Shown here: piece by piece, positions 1 to 6,821 of the stretch
Position numbering within the stretch: the stretch's first letter is position 1
Layout of the letters: the number at the start of each line of letters is the position of its first letter
Assembly (NCBI GenBank): GCA_022071945.1
Contig: JAJVIN010000004.1
Span: 34,827-98,826 of the forward strand
From: Thermoanaerobaculia bacterium
GTDB lineage: Bacteria; Acidobacteriota; Thermoanaerobaculia; UBA5066
Reading direction: 5' to 3'
DNA: 64,000 nt
Notes under the pieces: generated by a model
Told to the model about the DNA's origin: nothing
The model's input: the letters and a program-made list of their open reading frames with translations, nothing else
The model's database searches: none
Position numbers and translations under genes: made by a program

Positions 1-1692
1 ATGCGCGGCCTGGAAGACGGATCCCTGAAGTGGCTCTGGATCCAGGTCACCAATCCCTTCCAGTCGACGGCGAACGCCAACCACTGGATCAAGGCCGCGC
101 GGGAGAAGGACGCCTTCATCGTCGTCAGCGACGTCTACCCGACGCTCTCGGGAAAGGTCGCCGACCTGCTTCTGCCCTCGGCGATGATCTTCGAGAAGTG
201 GGGCGGATACGGGAACTCGGAGCGACGCACCCAGCTCTGGCGTCAGCAGGTGAACCCGCCGGGCGAGGCCAGGACGGACCTGTGGCAGATGATGGAGTTC
301 TCCAAGCGCTTCAAGCTGACGGACGTCTGGGGCGGGCAGAAGGTGCCGGGCCTGAAGTCCGACGGATTCGAGGACGGCAAGCTCCCCGATGTTCTCGAGG
401 CGGCCAAGGCGCTCGGCTACAAGCCCGAGACAACCCTCTACGAGGTGCTCTTCGCGCGGCCCGAGAACAAGAAGTTCGCCTGGCCGGACAAAGTCGCCGG
501 AAAGGCTCGGAACGCCACGGTTGCGGCCGGAAAGCTGGACTGGTTCCCGGAGAAGGCGCTCTTCGAGGAATACGCGGGGTTCGGGCGCGGCGAGGGCCAC
601 GATCTGGCGCCCTTCGACGTCTACTACCAGCCTGAGGTTCGCGGGCTGAGATGGCCCGTCGTCAACGGCAAGGAGACCCCCTGGCGCTTCAACGAGGAGT
701 ACGACCCCTACGCGGCCAAGGGCAAGGGTTTCGACTTCTACGGCAAGGCGATGAAGAAGATCCCGTCCGGCGACCTGAAGGGTGTGACGAACCCGGAGCC
801 GGTGGCGCTGCCGGGCAAGGCCAAGATCTTCTTCCGCCCCTACGCGGCTCCCGCCGAGCGGCCCGATTCGCAGTTCGACCTCTGGCTCACGACCGGCCGC
901 GTTCTCGAGCACTGGCATTCGGGGTCCATGACGCGAAGAGTCCCCGAACTCCACGCGGCCGTCCCCGAGGCGGTCCTCTTCATGCACCCCGAGGATGCCA
1001 AGAGCCGCGGCCTGGCCCAGGGGGACCTCGTCTGGATCGAGTCGCGCCGGGGAAAGATCAAGGTCCGTGTCGACCTCCAGGGCCGGAACAAGCCGCCGAG
1101 AGGAACCGTCTTCGTCCCCTGGTTCGACGAATCGGTCTTCATCAACAAGGTCACGCTCGATGCCACCTGCCCGATCTCGAAGGAGACCGATTTCAAGAAG
1201 GCGGCCGTCCGGGTGACCAAGGCCACGGTCCTTCTCCTGGCCGCGCTACTTTCCCTGCCTCTGTTCGCGGCCACCCAGACGGCGAAGGCTCCCAAGCCGG
1301 CTCCCAAGACGGTGGCACCAGTTTCCGACCGGGACCTCTCGCTCTACCCGGGCAGCGTCTTCGAGGTCCCGGCACCATCAGGGGCGAAGGCGGATACGTC
1401 CGGGCCGGGAGACAAGAAGCGGTTGGCGCGGCCCTTCCCGATCTCCCCTCCACGCATTCCCCACGGCATTGCCGACCTCGACCCGATCACCGTCGCCGGC
1501 AATCAGTGTCTCGACTGTCACGCGCCGGATGCCGGGGAGGCGGCCGTGTCGAAGAGCCACCTCATCGACTACAGGAACTCGCCGGACAAGGCCGGGACGA
1601 CGCTGGCGGGCGCCCGCTATGTCTGCACGGCCTGCCACGTCTCGTTGACGGACGCCCGGTCCCTGCGGAAGAACGACTTCCGGTTTCCCTGA
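1..1692 (+). CDS. napAB: NapA-NapB in-frame fusion (periplasmic nitrate reductase), 5' partial
   Basis: The 5' end lies outside the window; the frame is open from base 1. Residues 1 to about 404 match the C-terminal half of the molybdopterin catalytic subunit NapA (motifs [33 protein letters not shown], and the terminal [17 protein letters not shown]). Without a stop codon the frame continues into a hydrophobic signal-like stretch (about residues 409-425, [14 protein letters not shown]) and then NapB, the dihaem cytochrome c subunit, with haem motifs CLDCH (503-507) and CTACH (542-546). NapA and NapB are normally separate periplasmic proteins. NapB could also start internally at GTG 1213 (VTKATVLLL). 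Either this is a true fusion, or a lost stop or single-base error joins overlapping genes. Family identity is very likely; the fusion itself is moderately sure. Confidence 0.88.
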   Translation: MRGLEDGSLKWLWIQVTNPFQSTANANHWIKAAREKDAFIVVSDVYPTLSGKVADLLLPSAMIFEKWGGYGNSERRTQLWRQQVNPPGEARTDLWQMMEFSKRFKLTDVWGGQKVPGLKSDGFEDGKLPDVLEAAKALGYKPETTLYEVLFARPENKKFAWPDKVAGKARNATVAAGKLDWFPEKALFEEYAGFGRGEGHDLAPFDVYYQPEVRGLRWPVVNGKETPWRFNEEYDPYAAKGKGFDFYGKAMKKIPSGDLKGVTNPEPVALPGKAKIFFRPYAAPAERPDSQFDLWLTTGRVLEHWHSGSMTRRVPELHAAVPEAVLFMHPEDAKSRGLAQGDLVWIESRRGKIKVRVDLQGRNKPPRGTVFVPWFDESVFINKVTLDATCPISKETDFKKAAVRVTKATVLLLAALLSLPLFAATQTAKAPKPAPKTVAPVSDRDLSLYPGSVFEVPAPSGAKADTSGPGDKKRLARPFPISPPRIPHGIADLDPITVAGNQCLDCHAPDAGEAAVSKSHLIDYRNSPDKAGTTLAGARYVCTACHVSLTDARSLRKNDFRFP

Positions 1693-1700
1693 ACTCCAAA

Positions 1701-1728
1701 GAGGGGCAACCTCGTGGGGTTGCCCCTC
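1701..1728. terminator. bidirectional hairpin between convergent nap and gnd
   Basis: GAGGGGCAACC (1701-1711) pairs perfectly with GGTTGCCCCTC (1718-1728) around a 6-nt loop. It lies 9 bases after the nap stop and upstream of the convergent gnd stop. There is no strong T-tract, so it may act as a weak intrinsic or bidirectional terminator. Confidence 0.6.
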
Positions 1729-1794
1729 TCACACCCTGCATCCGCTCCCGGAGGCACCCGCGGCGGTCCGGCCAGACGTCCAGGGCACCGCGGT

Positions 1795-3252
1795 TCAGAC
1801 GCTGTAGGCGGACGAGGCCGTCTCCCCTCCGCGTCCCGTCCAGTTCGTGTGGAAGAACTGGCCCCGCGGACGATCGATGCGCTCGTACAGGTGCGCGCCG
1901 AAGTAGTCGCGCTGAGCCTGGAGGAGATTCGCGGGAAGCCGCGCGCTCTTGTAGCCGTCGAACCAGGTCAGCGCCGTCGCGAACGAGGGGACCCAGACGC
2001 CCCCGAGAACGGCCGCCGAGACGACCCGGCGCCACGCTTCCTGAGCCTCCTCGACCTTTGACCGGAAGTACGGGTCGAGAAGGAGGTTCGGAAGGTCCGG
2101 GGTCGCGTCGAAGGCCTCCTTGATCTTCCCCAGGAAGGCCGAGCGGATGATGCATCCGCCGCGCCACAGGAGGGCGATACTCCCGTACTTCAGATCCCAG
2201 CCGTGTTCCTTCGCCGCGGCGCGCATGAGGGCGAATCCCTGCGCGTAGGAAACGAGCTTCGAGGCGTAGAGGGCCTTCTCGAGGTCGTCGACGAAGGCGG
2301 CCCTGTCTCCGGAGAAGGCCGGCTTTTGTGAGGAGAAGACCTTCGAGGCCGCGACACGTTCGTGCTTCATCGCGGAAAGGCACCGCCCGTAGACGGCCTC
2401 GCTGATCAGGGTCAGCGGCACGCCGAGATCGAGCGCGGCCACGCTCGTCCACTTGCCGGTCCCCTTTTGCCCGGCGGTGTCGAGGATCCTGTCCACGAGA
2501 GGGCTTCCGTCCCCGTCACGAAAACCCAGGATGTCCCGGGTGATTTCGATCAGGTAGCTGTCCAGGTCTCCCTGATTCCAGCGGGCGAAGACCTCGTGCA
2601 TCTCCGGGGCCGTCATTCCGAGAAGCTGGGACATGAGCTGGTACGCCTCGCAGATCAGCTGCATGTCGCCGTACTCGATCCCGTTGTGGACCATCTTCAC
2701 GAAGTGGCCCGCGCCGTCCGGGCCGACCCAGTCGCAGCAGGGTGTCCCGTCGTCGACCTTTGCGGCGATCGCCTGGAAGATGGGGGCAACGTGGGGCCAG
2801 GCGGCCGGCGAGCCGCCAGGCATGATCGACGGCCCGAGAAGCGCGCCTTCCTCGCCGCCGGAGACGCCGGTCCCGATGAAGAGAAGCCCCTTCGCCTCCA
2901 GGGCCTTGGTCCTGCGGATCGAGTCCGGGAAGTGGGAGTTCCCTCCGTCGATGACGATGTCCCCGGGTTCGAGATGGGGCAGGAGCTGGTCGATGAAGTC
3001 GTCGACGGCGCTGCCCGCCTTGACCATCAACATGACACGGCGCGGTCTCTTCAGCGACGAGACGAGGTCCGCGATTGAGCGGGTCCCGATGATGTTCTTC
3101 CCCTTCGCACGGCCCGAGGTGAAGGCGTCCACCTTGCTCACGGTCCGGTTGTAGACCGCGACGGTGAAGCCGTGGCTCTCCATGTTGAGAACGAGGTTCT
3201 CGCCCATGACGGCGAGGCCGACGAGACCGATGTCTGCGAGTTCATTTGTCAC
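1795..3252 (-). CDS. gnd: 6-phosphogluconate dehydrogenase (decarboxylating)
   Basis: Cytoplasmic oxidative pentose-phosphate enzyme: 6-phosphogluconate + NADP to ribulose 5-phosphate + CO2. The N-terminal Rossmann motif GLAVMGENLVLNM, a DGGNSHFPDS segment, the GTGVSGGEEGA substrate loop and the HNGIEYGDMQL signature are all present, and 485 aa is normal. The frame is open further upstream to an ATG at 3375, but GTG 3252 is chosen because an ideal GGAGG lies 7 bases upstream and the protein then begins directly at the Rossmann strand. It is convergent with nap. Its product joins the same triose/pentose pool fed by the KDPG route encoded downstream, but nothing in the sequence ties it to the pectin regulon. 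Confidence 0.96.
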   Translation of the reverse strand: MTNELADIGLVGLAVMGENLVLNMESHGFTVAVYNRTVSKVDAFTSGRAKGKNIIGTRSIADLVSSLKRPRRVMLMVKAGSAVDDFIDQLLPHLEPGDIVIDGGNSHFPDSIRRTKALEAKGLLFIGTGVSGGEEGALLGPSIMPGGSPAAWPHVAPIFQAIAAKVDDGTPCCDWVGPDGAGHFVKMVHNGIEYGDMQLICEAYQLMSQLLGMTAPEMHEVFARWNQGDLDSYLIEITRDILGFRDGDGSPLVDRILDTAGQKGTGKWTSVAALDLGVPLTLISEAVYGRCLSAMKHERVAASKVFSSQKPAFSGDRAAFVDDLEKALYASKLVSYAQGFALMRAAAKEHGWDLKYGSIALLWRGGCIIRSAFLGKIKEAFDATPDLPNLLLDPYFRSKVEEAQEAWRRVVSAAVLGGVWVPSFATALTWFDGYKSARLPANLLQAQRDYFGAHLYERIDRPRGQFFHTNWTGRGGETASSAYSV

Positions 3253-3325
3253 GATGTTTCCTCCAGGAATGAGGGGGCTTACCGGGGCTGTGCGCCAGTT
3301 CTGTGGATGAGAAGGCGAGTCCATC

Positions 3326-3466
3326 CATCCTCCCCTTGGGAAGGGGAGGATGCGCGTGAGCGCAGGAGGGGTCACTCGCTCGCCTTGGTTGTTCAGGCTT
3401 CGATTTGTTCGACGTCATCAGACCCCTCCGCCTCTGCCGAGGCACCTCCCCTTCGTAAGGGGAGGA
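3326..3466. repeat. paired palindromic hairpins (REP-like element)
   Basis: Two near-identical hairpins lie about 95 bp apart. The first pairs CATCCTCCCCTT (3326-3337) with AAGGGGAGGATG (3341-3352); the second pairs CCTCCCCTT (3445-3453) with AAGGGGAGG (3457-3465). Between them, GGAGGGGTC (3365-3373) is complementary to GACCCCTCC (3421-3429), so the whole block is a nested inverted repeat. This looks like an intergenic palindromic repeat rather than a gene; both neighbouring gene ends (gnd start, GH105 stop) flank it. Confidence 0.6.
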
Positions 3467-3515
3467 GAGGCGAGCAGGTCTCCCGGGCCGTCTCCTCGAG
3501 CGGGGGCTTTCGGAG

Positions 3516-4910
3516 TCACGGCTTTGCCACCGGCTTCTTGACGCGCCAGTGAAACGTGTTGAGCTTCTTTTCCACGTCGAAGGTGCGGAGCATCGTCATC
3601 ACTTCGGCGCCGGCCATCAACGTGGCGCCATAACCCTGCATCGCGCCGAGGTCGGTGGGACGGTTGTAGTAGTAGACGGCGTCGTAGGCGGCCGTCGTCC
3701 CGACGCAGATCCCCTCGATCTGTCCGTCGGACCGGACCCGCCGGGCCACGGCCTGCCATCCCGTCTGGGCGACCGGGGCCCAGGCCGTCGAGAGCCAGCC
3801 CCGGTTGACGCCGCGTGCGATGGCAAACGTGAACATGGCCGAGGCGGACGTCTCGAGATAGCTGTCTGTTCTGTCGAGAAGCTGATGCCAGAGCCCCGTT
3901 CCGCCCTGTACGGCTCCAACGCCCGCCACGGCGCGCCGGTACTGCTCGAGGACTTTCGCCCGGTCGGGGTGGTTCTCGGGCATCACCGAGAGGAGATCCG
4001 CCATCGACATGAGCATCCAGCCCGCCCCGCGGCCCCAGAAAAACTTCGGATCGACCGGCAGCGCATTCTCGAACCACGAGTGGTCGTAGAGGCCGGCATC
4101 CTCGTGGAAGAGGCGCGCCGACATCCCGATGACCTGGCGGGCGGCATCGTCGAACCACTTCTGCTCTCCCGTGGCCGCCCCCATCTGCGCCAGAAACGGA
4201 ATGCTCATGTAGGCGTCGTCGATCCAGAGAGAGACCGGCTGGGGCCGGGGCCGGCACAGAGTGCCGTCCGGAAGCCGCGGCTGCCGTTTCGTGATGTGCT
4301 CGACGACGAGGTCGATTCCCTCCCGGTAGCGCGGGTCCTTCTTCCTCGCCTGCGCCCGGACGAGCGCGGCGCCGATCGCCCCGCAGTCGTCGAGTTCGTG
4401 CATGTCGATGAGGCGCCTGTATCCGTTCTTCTGTGGGCCGAACTCCTTCGCCTGCGCGCGGAAGTGCGGGAGGTGCTGGAAGATGAAGTCGAAGTTCTTT
4501 TCGGTGTAGGCGGCGAAGCGAGCATCCCCCGTCACCTCGGTGACCTGGACCATCCCGGAAAGGACGACGCCCATCGAGTAGGTCCAGTCGATGAACTCGC
4601 CCTTGCGCGTGTCGATCCCGGCGTTCTTGCGGGGCTTCGAAAAATCGGTGATCGGCGCGCCGGTCTCCACGTCGATGATCGTGTAGGGTGTCGAGCGTTC
4701 GAAGTGCTCTCGAATCCGGTCGAGCACGGCCTTGATCTCACTCTCGGAAGGAAGGGTGTAGTCGACTCCGGGGGCGAGGGACGGCTGGGAGAACGACGGA
4801 TCACTTCGTCCCGTCGACGCGACCGGGTCGGCCGCGGGCGCCTGCGCCAGGAGCAGAGAGGGGGCGGCCAGGACGAGCAAGAGGCCGGCGAGCGGGAGCG
4901 AGAGTCGCAT
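3516..4910 (-). CDS. GH105/GH88-family unsaturated rhamnogalacturonyl hydrolase, secreted
   Basis: A predicted (alpha/alpha)6-barrel enzyme removing the unsaturated galacturonyl residue left at the non-reducing end by rhamnogalacturonan or pectate lyases. The mature region shows family features: EFIDWTYSMGV, DDCGAIGAAL, the catalytic-type WIDDAYM segment (D231/D232), and HSWFENALPVDPKFFWGRGAGW. At 464 aa it is slightly long because of an N-terminal signal peptide (LPLAGLLLVLAAPSLLLAQA). The frame opens further upstream, but ATG 4910 is preceded by GGAGC and begins the signal peptide. It is divergent from the GH43 operon. A TGGTCATTCCA site (one mismatch to the locus operator) sits 22 bases upstream of the start. 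Confidence 0.9.
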   Translation of the reverse strand: MRLSLPLAGLLLVLAAPSLLLAQAPAADPVASTGRSDPSFSQPSLAPGVDYTLPSESEIKAVLDRIREHFERSTPYTIIDVETGAPITDFSKPRKNAGIDTRKGEFIDWTYSMGVVLSGMVQVTEVTGDARFAAYTEKNFDFIFQHLPHFRAQAKEFGPQKNGYRRLIDMHELDDCGAIGAALVRAQARKKDPRYREGIDLVVEHITKRQPRLPDGTLCRPRPQPVSLWIDDAYMSIPFLAQMGAATGEQKWFDDAARQVIGMSARLFHEDAGLYDHSWFENALPVDPKFFWGRGAGWMLMSMADLLSVMPENHPDRAKVLEQYRRAVAGVGAVQGGTGLWHQLLDRTDSYLETSASAMFTFAIARGVNRGWLSTAWAPVAQTGWQAVARRVRSDGQIEGICVGTTAAYDAVYYYNRPTDLGAMQGYGATLMAGAEVMTMLRTFDVEKKLNTFHWRVKKPVAKP

Positions 4911-4932
4911 CAAGGGCTCCTGATTCTTCAAG

Positions 4933-4943
4933 TGGTCATTCCA
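4933..4943 (-). promoter_or_regulatory. candidate uronate-regulator operator upstream of GH105
   Basis: TGGTCATTCCA matches the palindrome TGGTNNNACCA with one mismatch. It lies 22 bases before the GH105 ATG, similar to the position of the sites before GH43 and kduD. Assignment to the GntR regulator at 27999-28769 is inference. Confidence 0.4.
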
Positions 4944-5121
4944 CATTGATATCTTGGCGGAGATGTTGTCCGCTCTCCGGTGGTGAGATGCTGGCGCGCC
5001 GGGAGCCGAACGATGCTCGCACAATCGGGCCCGGATTGTTTTCCCGTGTGGGTTCTCCTGGTCGGATTGACCGGTCGCGCCATGCGTGAGGGATCCTAGC
5101 GTACGATCGATTCTGGCGCAA

Positions 5122-5132
5122 TGGTATTACCA
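5122..5132 (+). promoter_or_regulatory. candidate GntR/FadR-type operator upstream of GH43
   Basis: TGGTATTACCA is a perfect TGGT-N3-ACCA palindrome 16 bases before the GTG start of the GH43 gene. Immediately downstream is ATGATAGACT, resembling the CTATAGACT -10 region found at the same position after the kduD site. TGGTNNNACCA is the classic recognition pattern of FadR-subfamily GntR regulators. Confidence 0.6.
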
Positions 5133-5148
5133 ATGATAGACTCATGCC

Positions 5149-6819
5149 GTGCCTCCCCGGATCGGATCCGTCTCTTTCGCGACCCCGGCTCGCAGGGGTT
5201 CCGGGCTCGCGTCCGCTCTCTGGGTGAGCCTTCTCCTCGGGCTGGCCAGCACTTCCTGCGGGACGCCGCCGCCGCGGTCGAAGAGTCCCGCGGCCGCCCG
5301 GGACGGCGACACGTACCGAAATCCGATCCTCTTCGCGGATTGGTCCGACCCCGACGTCGTCCGGGTGGGGGAAGACTTCTGGCTCGTGGCGTCGAGCTTC
5401 CATGAAGTGCCCGGCCTGCCGGTTCTGCACTCGAAAGACCTCGTCCACTGGGAACTTGCGGGGCACGCGGCGTCCCGGCTTCCCTCGCCCCGCTACGACG
5501 TGCCGCGGCACGGTGGAGGCGTCTGGGCGCCCTCCATCCGCCACGACGGGGACGTCTACGAGGTCTGGTACGGCGATCCCGACCTCGGCCTCTTCGCGAC
5601 GCGGGCCCGTGATCCTCGTGGCCCGTGGGAGCCACTCCGGCAGGTTCAGGAGGCGCGGGGCTGGATCGATCCCTGCCCGTTCCGCGACACGGACGGGTCG
5701 CGCTGGGTCGTTCACGCCTGGGCGAAGAGCCGCGCGGGCTTCAATGGAGTCCTCACGGTCCGTCGTCTCTCGCCGGACGGTCTCTCCGTGGTCGGCGAGG
5801 GGGTGAACGTCTTCGACGGGGGCACCGAACACCCGACGATCGAGGGACCGAAGCTCTACCGCCGGGGCGAGTGGGTTTACATCTTCGCTCCTGCCGGAGG
5901 TGTGAAGAACGGCTGGCAAACGGTGTTGAGGTCGAAGAGTGTCCTGGGGCCCTACGAGGGGCGGATCGTTCTCGACCAGGGAGGCACGCCCACGAACGGA
6001 CCGCACCAGGGTGGCCTGGTCGACACTCCGTCCGGTGAATGGTGGTTCGTCCACTTCCAGGACCGGGGAGCGTACGGCCGCGTCACGCACCTCGAGCCGG
6101 TCTCCTGGCGCGACGGCTGGCCCGTGATTGGCGAGGATCCGGATGGCGACGGCAAGGGTCAGCCGGTAGCGGTCTTCAAGAGACCAGACGCTGGCCGCGG
6201 CTCGGCCTCGGTCGCGCCCCAGGTGTCCGACGAGTTCGACGGGACGTCCCTCGGTCCGATGTGGGCCTGGAACGCGAACCCTCGCCCGGATTGGGCCTCT
6301 CTCACGGCACGGCCGGGATTTCTCCGGCTCATCCCCGTGCGAAAGACGGAGGACGCGCCTGCCTCGATCGCTCATGAACCGAACGTGCTCCGGACACGCC
6401 TCTCCTCCGAGCGCCTCGTCGCGACGGCGCTCGTCGAGTTGAACGGCACGTCGAGGGGCGCCGAGAGTGGCCTCGCGGTCCTCGGGTTGGACGTCGCCTA
6501 CGTCGCCATCGCGAGAACCGAGAACGGATGGGAAGAGATCTTTGCCACCGGCGCCGGCGTTCTGAAGGACGGCGTGGAGCGCGTTGTCGAAAGGCGGCCG
6601 ATACCGTCCGGCAGACTCCATCTTCGCGTCACGGTCGAGCCGGGAGCCCGGCTCCGCTTCGCGACGAGCGAGGACGGCACGAACTTCACACCAATCGGAG
6701 GAGAGGTCGTCGCCCGCGAGGGAGCCTGGGTCGGAGCCCGACTCGCGCTCTTCACGCGGCCCCTTCCCGACCCGAAGCCGCAAGACGTCACGGACGTGGA
6801 GTTCTTTCGGGTGGAGTGA
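5149..6819 (+). CDS. GH43-family beta-xylosidase/alpha-L-arabinofuranosidase-like lipoprotein
   Basis: Five-bladed beta-propeller glycosidase acting on arabinan, xylan or galactan side chains. The N-terminus is hydrophobic (LWVSLLLGLAST) and ends in a Cys at about residue 37, suggesting export, perhaps as a lipoprotein (weak lipobox). GH43 signatures follow: NPILFADWSDPDVV with the likely base D67, HSKDLVHWE, APSIRHDGDVYEVWY, IEGPKLY with the likely acid E232, and GPHQGGLVDT. Residues from about 360 to 556 form a beta-sandwich (GH43 C2/DUF1349-like). GTG is the only sensible start; no Shine-Dalgarno is visible and the -10 lies about 10 bases upstream, so the mRNA may be nearly leaderless. First gene of a three-gene operon. 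Confidence 0.87.
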   Translation: MPPRIGSVSFATPARRGSGLASALWVSLLLGLASTSCGTPPPRSKSPAAARDGDTYRNPILFADWSDPDVVRVGEDFWLVASSFHEVPGLPVLHSKDLVHWELAGHAASRLPSPRYDVPRHGGGVWAPSIRHDGDVYEVWYGDPDLGLFATRARDPRGPWEPLRQVQEARGWIDPCPFRDTDGSRWVVHAWAKSRAGFNGVLTVRRLSPDGLSVVGEGVNVFDGGTEHPTIEGPKLYRRGEWVYIFAPAGGVKNGWQTVLRSKSVLGPYEGRIVLDQGGTPTNGPHQGGLVDTPSGEWWFVHFQDRGAYGRVTHLEPVSWRDGWPVIGEDPDGDGKGQPVAVFKRPDAGRGSASVAPQVSDEFDGTSLGPMWAWNANPRPDWASLTARPGFLRLIPVRKTEDAPASIAHEPNVLRTRLSSERLVATALVELNGTSRGAESGLAVLGLDVAYVAIARTENGWEEIFATGAGVLKDGVERVVERRPIPSGRLHLRVTVEPGARLRFATSEDGTNFTPIGGEVVAREGAWVGARLALFTRPLPDPKPQDVTDVEFFRVE

Positions 6820-6821
6820 GG

